DNA of 7,904 nt from an uncultured Eubacteriales bacterium (GTDB taxonomy: Bacteria > Bacillota_A > Clostridia > Lachnospirales > Cellulosilyticaceae): the NCBI GenBank assembly GCA_900556665.1, contig USPX01000088.1:1-7904 (forward strand). The letters are read 5' to 3'. The notes under the pieces are model-generated. The model saw only the letters and a list, made by a program, of their open reading frames with translations, made no database searches and was not told where the DNA came from. Both the position numbers and the translations under genes were made by a program. Shown here one piece after another: positions 1 through 6,193 of this stretch (within the stretch, counting starts at the first letter, position 1; every line of letters starts with the position of its first letter).

Positions 1-32
1 GGGGGTCATAGGTTCGAGCCCTATAGCGACCA
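1..32 (+). tRNA. tRNA gene, 3' part only (amino acid not determinable)
   Basis: The first 32 bases are the 3' end of a tRNA whose 5' part lies outside the window. The T arm is complete: stem 8-12 (ATAGG) pairs with 20-24 (CCTAT) around the loop TTCGAGC at 13-19. Bases 25-31 (AGCGACC) are the 3' strand of the acceptor stem, predicting a 5' end of GGTCGCT, and A32 is the discriminator. CCA is not encoded (CTT follows), so it would be added after transcription. Bases 3-7 fit a five-base variable loop (GGGTC), with GG before it closing the anticodon stem. The anticodon is missing, so the identity cannot be read. An intrinsic terminator follows 12 bases later. Confidence 0.93.
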
Positions 33-40
33 CTTTAATT

Positions 41-71
41 AGAGGGTCTTATCTTTTGATAAGACCCTTTT
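41..71 (+). terminator. Intrinsic terminator of the tRNA gene
   Basis: A perfect 10-bp stem, 44-53 (GGGTCTTATC) with 58-67 (GATAAGACCC), closes on a TTTT loop and is followed by TTTT at 68-71. A-G-A at 41-43 can extend the stem into the T tract. Its position just after the tRNA makes it the end of the tRNA transcript. Confidence 0.92.
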
Positions 72-110
72 GTGTTATAAGTATATTTATAACAATGATC
101 TTAGATGTAT

Positions 111-161
111 AAAAAGGAACTGTTACGAAGTAAGTTACAACTTCGGAGCAGTTCCTTTTTT
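111..161. terminator. Long terminator-like hairpin, possibly bidirectional, with no adjacent gene
   Basis: AAAAAGGAACTG (111-122) pairs with CAGTTCCTTTTT (149-160). After a short imperfect part (123-125 against 146-148), CGAAG (126-130) pairs with CTTCG (141-145), with about ten bases in the loop. The A5 run on one side and T6 on the other (156-161) would allow termination in both directions. No gene ends between it and the tRNA terminator upstream, so it may be a backup terminator, the terminator of a minus-strand transcript, or a copy of a dispersed hairpin repeat. The structure is directly visible; the function is inferred. Confidence 0.75.
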
Positions 162-485
162 GTTATCTGTAATTTTTTACTTAATAATGTAATTTAACAC
201 ATGATAAATTTACATAAAAATTCAGAGTTAATTTTATATATAACATAAAAAATAGTTAGGATGTTATTACAAAATGGTTGAAAAATGAAATAAAAAATTA
301 ATAATATTAATAAAAAATATAAATAATTATAAGAAATAGTTTTAAATTATAAAAAAGCATTATATAATTTAACAAAAGAAAATAAAAACTGTATCGATGG
401 GCCAATAAAACTAAAAGTAAGTACTAAAGATTCTGTAGTTAAGATTTGAGAAAGCCTAAATGAATTATGAAGGTAAGATTAACTT
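162..485 (+). other. AT-rich intergenic region upstream of the pectate lyase gene
   Basis: This 324-bp stretch holds no supportable gene on either strand. The part from about 162 to 370 is extremely AT-rich, mostly A/T runs. From about 388 the composition becomes more mixed, which would fit a transcribed leader. A possible -10 element lies at 363-368. Weak pairings are possible in the leader (TGGGC near 398 with GCCTA near 456), but I recognise no riboswitch family. Confidence 0.5.
340..368 (+). promoter_or_regulatory. Possible sigma-A promoter for the pectate lyase gene
   Basis: TATAAT at 363-368 matches the -10 consensus exactly. With a 17-bp spacer the -35 would be TTTTAA (340-345), a poor match. 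In sequence this AT-rich a chance TATAAT is common, so this is tentative. If used, transcription would start near 375 and leave a leader of about 125 nt before the ATG at 500. Confidence 0.3.
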
Positions 486-492
486 AAGGAGG
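486..492 (+). promoter_or_regulatory. Strong ribosome binding site of the lyase signal-peptide start
   Basis: AAGGAGG lies seven bases before the ATG at 500, the optimum spacing. This decides that translation of the secreted lyase starts at 500 and not at the GTG at 667, which has only AAAGG directly abutting it. Confidence 0.9.
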
Positions 493-499
493 AAATAGG

Positions 500-688
500 A
501 TGAGCAAGAGTATGAGAAAGAAAGTAGCAGGTATACTGGGAACGGCAATGATTGTAGGCAGTATGCCACTTGCGGCTAATGTAGTTGATGAAAATACTGA
601 AGAAGTGTGTGTCAAAGAGGTCGTGGCTCAAGCAACCAGTAGTAGTCAAATTAAGCTACAACAAAGGTGTTTAATGCAAGTGAACTAA
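500..688 (+). pseudogene. 5' end of the pectate lyase gene: signal peptide, cut off by a frameshift
   Basis: This 62-codon frame carries an N-terminal secretion signal. Residues 3-8 form a basic n-region (K3, R6, K7, K8), residues 9-26 a hydrophobic core, and signal peptidase I could cut after Ala26 or at the A-Q-A at 43-45. It has an ideal Shine-Dalgarno sequence, whereas the 1427-residue frame that overlaps it from 667 has neither signal peptide nor usable ribosome site. The two are best read as one gene. The downstream frame is open from 655, after a TAA at 652, so the break lies between about 653 and 685. Adding one G after the AAG codon at 653 (AAGGCT) gives Q-I-K-A-T-T-K-V-F and a continuous protein of about 1483 residues. 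As given, translation ends at TAA 686-688 and yields only a short exported peptide. It could be a real mutation or a sequencing error. Confidence 0.75.
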
Positions 689-3600
689 GTAATAGTACTT
701 TAAAATCAGACTTACAATGTGGAGAATTTATGCTTAAAGCAACATCAGAAAAATCGGTTACTATTGATAATAGTGAGCAAATGAGTGAGTATCATCATAA
801 CTTAAAGAAACGTGTAAAACTTGGAGGTGCAGGGAATAAAGCATATCGTAGTTTAGAGTTTAGTGTAAATGGACCAGCAAGTGTGACATTATATGCCTTA
901 AGTAATGGCAATGATGATAGACCTATTTGTATTTACAATGAAGCAGGTGAACAAGTTGCCGAAATGACTGCTTTAGGTAGTGGTAACATTTCTGATAAGG
1001 ACAAAAAACTCCCAGCTCAAACAGCTTCCTTAAGTGAAGGTGGTACATATTATATATATTCTACTAAAAGTGTAAATTTATATTATGCTAGTGTAGTAGA
1101 GGGAGAAATGGAAAATATAACTACTGAGGGAATGGAATGCCCAGAAGTAGTGGAAATCGTAAATAATAATGATGATCTAGCAAAAATAGATGTAACAGTA
1201 GCAGGAACTATTGCAAAGGAAGAAACAGATAAACTCTGGGTTAAGCTTTATGCAGATGGAAAGTTACAAGCTAGTAAAGTGGTAAACAAGTTAGAAGAGG
1301 GCAAAGCTACTGTCACCTTTGAACCAGGCAAAACGGGAACATATACTGTAGTATGTGATGCTATTAGAGAAGGAACAAAGGAAGCTATTTCAAGTGAAGA
1401 AAAAGTAGCGGATATTAGAATTCCTTTAGGTGAAATTAAATTTACTAATATTAAAACTGGTAAAAATGCTTCATTGAACGTAGATTGGGATGATGTAAGA
1501 AGTGCTATTTCTTATAAAGTGTATATTAAAGAAATAGGACAAGAGGACTATGAGTTTGTTGTAGCAACATGTAATATTCCAAACCTTGTAGCCGGCACAG
1601 ATTATAGTGTAAAGGTTGAGGCCTATGACAAAGAAGGCGACATGGTGAGTAAAGAGGTTAGTAAAACACTAAAGAATCAAGAAGAACGTTTTATGTCAGC
1701 ATTAGTGGGTTCAGGGGCTTCTGGATATATTGATGAAAATCCAGATGGCTCTATTACAATGAGAGCCGTAGAAGTAGGTAATGGTTCAGGTGGTAAGCTT
1801 GCAGATAGTGAAGATGGTTTCCTCTATTACTATATCGAAATTGATCCAAAAACAGAAAACTTTACTTTTACAGCTACTTTCCGTGTAGATGATTCAGCTA
1901 GAAAAGATAATCAATCTGGATTTGGGATTATGGCTATTGACTCACTTAAAGCAAATGATACATCAGCACGTTATTTTAATTCAGCTGGGGCTATGTTTAG
2001 AAAATATACGCGTACTATAGATGGTGCAGTGAGTAGTATTATGGGGGCACCAGGCGGCTATTTTGTAACAGGTTATACAGGTAAGACAACAACTTCAAGT
2101 AGTAATAGAAAAACTATTGATACAGCACCTTTCGATTGGAACTTTAAAAAAGATTATAAGATATATAATGAAGATGGTACAGTTAAAAATGCTAATCCAC
2201 CTAGATTTGAGGATGGAGAAGAATATACATTGATACTTAGAAAAAGCAATACTGGATTCCATGCTTCTATGATTAATAATCAAACAGGTGAAAAATCACA
2301 GGAAGTTATTTGTTATGAACCAGATTTACTGTTAAAACAAGAAAAAGATAAATATTATGTAGGTGTATGTGCAAGTCGTAAGATTACTGTGACAGCAAAA
2401 GATATGCACTTTACAACTATTGCACCAGAAGAAGATGAAGCAAGACAAGAAAGACCTATGATGTATAAAGAACCAACATTCATACTTGATGCTTCTACAA
2501 CAAGTGGTACATCAAATTGTGAAGTAGGTTTCAAAGCAAATTATATAGGGAAAATTGATATTGTAGATAGTGAAGGAAAAGTAGTTGCTAAAGATGTAGT
2601 TATTGATTCAACCAAAGCAGAGACATTTAGAGGTGTTACAAATTTACAACTTAATAAAGGAAAAAATAAATTTACTGCAATTTATACACCAGCTGCAAAA
2701 GAAGCACAAAATGGGTTACTAGGAGAGTATGAAGACTTAACATCTTATGAACCTATTGCGTATGGATTTACTATTGATTACCAAGCATTTGGTACAGAGG
2801 CAAATGCTATTTATGTTGCACAAAACGGTGTTTCAACTAATGAAGGAACTAAGGCAAGTCCTTTAGATATTGAGACAGCTATTAACTATGCACAACCAGG
2901 ACAAGAAATTGTACTTTTAGGTGGGAAATATAATTTAAATAGAAGCCTTGTGGTAAATAGAGGACATAATGGAACAGCTGACAAACCAATTGTATTAATG
3001 TCCGATCCAAATGAAAGAGCCGTTTTAGACTTTACAGGTTGCAAAGGGGCAGGAATTACTTTAGGTGGCGACTACTGGCATATATATGATATGGAAATTA
3101 AAAATACAGGTGGAGTGGGTATACAAGTTACAGGTAACTCAAACATATTAGAAAGATTAACTGTACATGACACAGGTAATACTGGGGTACAAATCAGTGG
3201 TAGTCAATTAGACCATAAAGCATTATGGCCAAAAAATAATTTAGTCCAAAGTTGTGAAGTTTATAATAGCTGTGACCCACAAGCTAATGATGCGGATGGA
3301 TTTGCAGCTAAGCTTACTGTCGGTGAAGGAAATGTATTTCGTTACTGTATTTCGCACCATAATATTGATGATGGTTGGGATTTATATGCAAAATCAACAA
3401 CCGGTGTTATTGGCGAAGTGCTTATTGAAAAATGTGTAGCTTATGCAAATGGTACATTAACATATAGTGACCTTGAAGGTGAAGGAAATGGGTTTAAACT
3501 TGGTGGTGAAAGTATGCCAGTAGCCCATGTCTTAAAAGATAGTATTTCATTTGAAAATGGGAAAAATGGTGTATTTAGTAACAGTAATCCAAGTTGTAAA

Positions 3601-4950
3601 GTGAATAATGTTATCTCATTCAATAATGGTGGTAAAAATCTTGAGTTTAATACAAATGCAACTCAAACAACATGGCAGTTAGATAACTTTATTTCATACA
3701 AAGGGGCAGAAAGTGATGCAATTAACCTAAGAGAACAAGGAAGTCTTGAAAGTCATACAAACTACTTAAATGGCGAAAATAATAAGGGAAATAAGGTAGA
3801 TGATAGTTGGTTTGCAAGTGTAAAATCAGTAGTACCTACTATTGCTGCTGATGGTAGCATTGATATGGGGAATTTCTTAAAACTTACTGATCATGCACCA
3901 GAGGGTGTAGGAACAATCTTTACAGGTAATCCAAACCCAACAGTAATAACAATTGGTAACGAAATTGGTACAAATAAACCAGGTGGAACAACAGGTTCAG
4001 GAAACACCAATAAACCAAGCAGTTCTAAGAAATCTAATTCAAGTAGTACTAGCTTAGGTGTAGGGATTGATTATAACAAAGCTATTGAAGAGGCTATTAA
4101 AGATAATAAAATACCTACATTTACAGCAAATACAGATCAAAAAGTAACACTTAATAAAGAAGGCGTTTCTAAATTACTTACAAATCAGTTATCAGCTATA
4201 TTTAAAGCAGATAAAGTAAGTCTTACAATGAATGAAACCTTATTAAATGAAGTAGTAAGTAAAGAGAATGCTTTAACAGTTCGGATATCAAAAGAGGGTG
4301 AAGCGCAGTACAAGAAAGTACAAGAAACCCTTAATGCATCAGAAGCACTTAAACTTATAGGCGATAGAAATGTAACAGCAGCAATCGAAGTAAATACAGA
4401 TAAGGTTGTAACAAGCTTCAATGAGCCAGCTGAAATAAGTTTTGATTTATCAAAAGCTGAGGATATAGATGCAACTAAACTTACACTTGTAAAATATGAA
4501 GTCGCTAAAGATGGCACTATAACCGCGGTGAAATTAGGTGGTACTTATAATAAAGAAACAAAAGTATTTACAGCTAGAGTAGCAACTACAGGTAACTATG
4601 CGGTAGCAGAAGCTAAAGAACTTCTTAAAATTAATATGACAATAGGGAATAGAGTATCTAGTGTAAATGACAGTAAGCTTACTCATGATATGTCACCTCA
4701 AATCATTGATGGTAGTACAATGGTGCCAATAAGATTTATAGCAGAACACCTTAATGCTCAGGTAAAATGGGATAGCAAGAAAAAGCAAGTAAACATTGAG
4801 TTAGATGGCGAGGTTGTGACAGTAAGTAGTAAAGATGGTATGATTATTAAAAATTCAAGAACATTAGTACCTATTCGTTATGTAGCAGAAAAACTTGGTG
4901 CAAATGTACTTTGGGTTGGAAGTAGTAAAGAAATTGAAATTGTAAAATAG
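667..4950 (+). CDS. Multidomain family 9 pectate lyase with C-terminal stalk domain (main part of the frameshifted gene)
   Basis: The likely product is an extracellular, calcium-dependent pectate lyase that cleaves polygalacturonate by beta-elimination. Residues about 15-150 look like a beta-sandwich, 158-250 Ig-like, 252-339 Fn3-like, 342-587 a lectin-like beta-sandwich and 598-706 Ig-like. The PL9 parallel beta-helix covers about 713-1090. In it D877, D901, D902 and D905 (ADGF and DDGWD motifs) have the same spacing as the calcium ligands D209, D233, D234 and D237 of Dickeya Pel9A as I recall them. K944 in GNGFKLGG matches its catalytic Lys273, three residues further on. A linker rich in Ser, Thr, Gly and Lys (1102-1129) leads to an unrecognised module (1130-1318) and then a copper-amine-oxidase-N-like domain (1319-1427) with two MVPIRF/LVPIRY-type repeats, perhaps a wall-binding element. 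The GTG at 667 is probably not a true start: the signal peptide lies in the other frame at 500-655. Modules outside the PL9 and stalk domains are assigned by general appearance. Confidence 0.9.
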   Translation: MFNASELSNSTLKSDLQCGEFMLKATSEKSVTIDNSEQMSEYHHNLKKRVKLGGAGNKAYRSLEFSVNGPASVTLYALSNGNDDRPICIYNEAGEQVAEMTALGSGNISDKDKKLPAQTASLSEGGTYYIYSTKSVNLYYASVVEGEMENITTEGMECPEVVEIVNNNDDLAKIDVTVAGTIAKEETDKLWVKLYADGKLQASKVVNKLEEGKATVTFEPGKTGTYTVVCDAIREGTKEAISSEEKVADIRIPLGEIKFTNIKTGKNASLNVDWDDVRSAISYKVYIKEIGQEDYEFVVATCNIPNLVAGTDYSVKVEAYDKEGDMVSKEVSKTLKNQEERFMSALVGSGASGYIDENPDGSITMRAVEVGNGSGGKLADSEDGFLYYYIEIDPKTENFTFTATFRVDDSARKDNQSGFGIMAIDSLKANDTSARYFNSAGAMFRKYTRTIDGAVSSIMGAPGGYFVTGYTGKTTTSSSNRKTIDTAPFDWNFKKDYKIYNEDGTVKNANPPRFEDGEEYTLILRKSNTGFHASMINNQTGEKSQEVICYEPDLLLKQEKDKYYVGVCASRKITVTAKDMHFTTIAPEEDEARQERPMMYKEPTFILDASTTSGTSNCEVGFKANYIGKIDIVDSEGKVVAKDVVIDSTKAETFRGVTNLQLNKGKNKFTAIYTPAAKEAQNGLLGEYEDLTSYEPIAYGFTIDYQAFGTEANAIYVAQNGVSTNEGTKASPLDIETAINYAQPGQEIVLLGGKYNLNRSLVVNRGHNGTADKPIVLMSDPNERAVLDFTGCKGAGITLGGDYWHIYDMEIKNTGGVGIQVTGNSNILERLTVHDTGNTGVQISGSQLDHKALWPKNNLVQSCEVYNSCDPQANDADGFAAKLTVGEGNVFRYCISHHNIDDGWDLYAKSTTGVIGEVLIEKCVAYANGTLTYSDLEGEGNGFKLGGESMPVAHVLKDSISFENGKNGVFSNSNPSCKVNNVISFNNGGKNLEFNTNATQTTWQLDNFISYKGAESDAINLREQGSLESHTNYLNGENNKGNKVDDSWFASVKSVVPTIAADGSIDMGNFLKLTDHAPEGVGTIFTGNPNPTVITIGNEIGTNKPGGTTGSGNTNKPSSSKKSNSSSTSLGVGIDYNKAIEEAIKDNKIPTFTANTDQKVTLNKEGVSKLLTNQLSAIFKADKVSLTMNETLLNEVVSKENALTVRISKEGEAQYKKVQETLNASEALKLIGDRNVTAAIEVNTDKVVTSFNEPAEISFDLSKAEDIDATKLTLVKYEVAKDGTITAVKLGGTYNKETKVFTARVATTGNYAVAEAKELLKINMTIGNRVSSVNDSKLTHDMSPQIIDGSTMVPIRFIAEHLNAQVKWDSKKKQVNIELDGEVVTVSSKDGMIIKNSRTLVPIRYVAEKLGANVLWVGSSKEIEIVK

Positions 4951-4956
4951 TAAAAA

Positions 4957-4991
4957 GAGTCAGGTTGTATCATGCAGCCTGGCCTTTTTTT
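4957..4991 (+). terminator. Intrinsic terminator of the pectate lyase gene
   Basis: GTCAGGTTG (4959-4967) pairs with CAGCCTGGC (4975-4983), with two G-T wobbles, around a seven-base loop. T7 follows at 4985-4991. It begins six bases after the lyase stop codon. Confidence 0.88.
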
Positions 4992-5014
4992 ATATACAGA
5001 ATTTATGCTATAAT
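4986..5014 (+). promoter_or_regulatory. Extended -10 promoter for the FUSC-family gene
   Basis: TATAAT at 5009-5014 is preceded by TGC, giving the extended -10 form TGnTATAAT. The -35 position at a 17-bp spacer (4986-4991) falls in the T tract of the preceding terminator and matches the consensus poorly, as extended -10 promoters allow. The start of transcription would be near 5021, leaving a leader of about 30 nt. Confidence 0.65.
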
Positions 5015-5050
5015 GTGGGACGATAAAAAGCAGAAAGGGGCAAAAAATAA

Positions 5051-6052
5051 ATGAAAAACGTAATAGGCTTTAGAACGGTTAAGACGGGTATTGGTGCAGC
5101 TGTAGCAATGACTTTAGCTGAATTAATGGGTCTGAAATTTAGTGCTTCAGCAGGAATTATTACTATATTAAGTATACAAAATACCAAAAGAGCTTCATGC
5201 CAAATTGCCATAAGAAGACTCATCGCCACGGTAGTAGCATTAGCAATAGGAACCGTTTTATTTGAAACGATAAATTTCCATCCTATAGTATTTGGATTAT
5301 ATATTATTTTGTTTATACCTATAGCAGTTAAGCTTAAAGTAACAGAAGGTATTGTACCAGCCTCTGTACTTGTTACCCATTTATTAGGCAATGGCATGGT
5401 TACATTGAGCCTTCTTATTAATGAATTTCTATTAATGATTGTAGGTGTAGTGGTAGCTCTTATTTTAAATATTTATATGCCAAGCATTGAAAAAGAGCTT
5501 TTAAAGGATAAAAGAAACATTGAAGAGATAATGTATGATATTTTGATGGAAATGTCAAAGGCAATTGAAGAAGGTAATTTACGACGAGGTGAAACAGGAA
5601 AGCTTAAGGTGTTAAAAAAATACTTGGAGTATGGCAGACAAAAGGCATACCAGCATAGTAATAATTACCTTATTAATGAAGTAGTTCACTATGAGAAGTA
5701 TTTTGAAATGCGAAATGGCCAATTTCAAGTAATGGAGTATATGTTTAAGCATCTAGATAAATTATCTATGAGTGTAGAGCAAGGCAAAAAGGTTAGTGAA
5801 TTAACAAGACAAGTTGCTCAGTCTACCAAAGGAAAAATTACGGTTGAAGAGCTTATGACAAATTTAGAAGAATTACGCTTGTACTTTAAAAAGAGTGAAC
5901 TTCCTAAGGGACGAGAAGAATTTGAAAATCGTGCTATGCTCTATCAGTTTTTAAATGATATAGAAATATTTAATACTATCAAAATTAACTTTAAAAAAGA
6001 ACTAACAGCGAAAGAAAGAGAACAATATCAACGCTATTATGATATTTACTAG
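5051..6052 (+). CDS. FUSC / aromatic acid exporter family membrane protein
   Basis: This 333-residue protein resembles the bacterial aromatic acid exporter family (ArAE_1, formerly DUF939) with its C-terminal cytoplasmic domain. Residues 1-145 form the membrane half, with hydrophobic stretches at about 7-27, 29-43, 56-72, 79-93, 101-120 and 122-141. The charged segment TKRASCQIAIRR (45-56) sits between the second and third. Residues 146-333 are hydrophilic, helical and rich in Lys/Glu, as expected for the cytoplasmic domain. The length fits the family's usual size in Firmicutes. The assignment to the family is good, but its substrate is unknown in most members and cannot be read here. The ATG at 5051 has AAAGGGG (5034-5040) ten bases upstream, slightly far but acceptable. 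It has its own promoter and is separated from spoIIE by 141 bp with no clear terminator, so some read-through into spoIIE is possible. Confidence 0.85.
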   Translation: MKNVIGFRTVKTGIGAAVAMTLAELMGLKFSASAGIITILSIQNTKRASCQIAIRRLIATVVALAIGTVLFETINFHPIVFGLYIILFIPIAVKLKVTEGIVPASVLVTHLLGNGMVTLSLLINEFLLMIVGVVVALILNIYMPSIEKELLKDKRNIEEIMYDILMEMSKAIEEGNLRRGETGKLKVLKKYLEYGRQKAYQHSNNYLINEVVHYEKYFEMRNGQFQVMEYMFKHLDKLSMSVEQGKKVSELTRQVAQSTKGKITVEELMTNLEELRLYFKKSELPKGREEFENRAMLYQFLNDIEIFNTIKINFKKELTAKEREQYQRYYDIY

Positions 6053-6101
6053 GAGAAAAGTGGAATAAATAGGAAATAAGCTTTTGTATGCTACATAATC
6101 T

Positions 6102-6119
6102 GTCGGAAAATTTTTTGAC
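6102..6119. promoter_or_regulatory. Inverted repeat resembling paired Spo0A boxes
   Basis: GTCGGAAAAT and, on the other strand, GTCAAAAAAT form an 18-bp inverted repeat that is identical at all but two positions per half. Together with the T at 6101 the left half reads TGTCGGA, one change from the Spo0A box TGNCGAA. The right half is AGTCAAA on the minus strand, a weaker match. It lies about 14 bp upstream of the proposed spoIIE -35, where an activating response regulator could sit. Spo0A binding is inferred from the gene's identity and the motif. Confidence 0.45.
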
Positions 6120-6133
6120 TAGATTACCATATA

Positions 6134-6166
6134 TTTACAAAATTAATTAAACTTCCTCTGTATAAT
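6134..6166 (+). promoter_or_regulatory. Proposed spoIIE promoter with a 21-bp spacer
   Basis: TTTACA (6134-6139) and a perfect TATAAT (6161-6166) are 21 bp apart. That is too long for ordinary sigma-A promoters but is the arrangement known for Spo0A-dependent sigma-A promoters of the spoIIE/spoIIG type in Bacillus subtilis, where Spo0A~P compensates for the spacing. Transcription would start near 6173, about 20 nt before the start codon. A TTGACT at 6115-6120 has no good -10 at 17 bp (CAAAAT). Confidence 0.55.
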
Positions 6167-6177
6167 AAGAATAATGT

Positions 6178-6186
6178 AAGGGGGAG
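6178..6186 (+). promoter_or_regulatory. Ribosome binding site that decides the spoIIE GTG start
   Basis: AAGGGGGAG ends seven bases before the GTG at 6194. The nearer ATG codons at 6189 and 6192 run straight into TGA at 6195, and the first in-frame ATG of spoIIE is at codon 88, inside the membrane region. So GTG 6194 is the only plausible start. Confidence 0.8.
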
Positions 6187-6193
6187 ATATGAT

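Noticed and set aside
386..480. Cyclic di-GMP (GEMM-type) riboswitch
   Set aside because: GGGCC and GAGAAAGCC recall parts of the motif, but the conserved core sequences, the tetraloop stem and the spacing are missing.
667..669. GTG 667 as the true start of the lyase
   Set aside because: AAAGG directly abuts the codon, no proper ribosome site spacing exists, and a start here leaves an extracellular-type enzyme without a signal peptide, while one sits in the neighbouring frame just upstream.
649..688. Programmed -1 ribosomal frameshift site
   Set aside because: No heptamer of the X XXY YYZ form is found in the frame of ATG 500 in the overlap, and no strong stem-loop was seen just downstream. 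Not excluded, but a one-base deletion is simpler.
3254..3439. 61-codon open frame on the plus strand
   Set aside because: It overlaps the calcium-binding core of the PL9 domain in another frame, and the sense frame is clearly the coding one.
4185..4517. 110-codon open frame on the minus strand
   Set aside because: It is an antisense shadow of the lyase C-terminal part; the sense frame continues through it into the recognisable stalk domain.
5008..5397. 129-codon open frame on the minus strand
   Set aside because: It lies opposite the exporter gene, begins inside its membrane-coding part, has no ribosome site of its own and its protein shows no recognisable features.
6080..6100. Terminator after the exporter gene
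   Set aside because: TGTA-TGC-TACA gives only a four-base-pair stem without a T tract directly after it, too weak to call.
6115..6143. Ordinary sigma-A promoter TTGACT with 17-bp spacer
   Set aside because: The -10 at that spacing would be CAAAAT, a poor match, while a perfect TATAAT lies further downstream with a 21-bp partner TTTACA.
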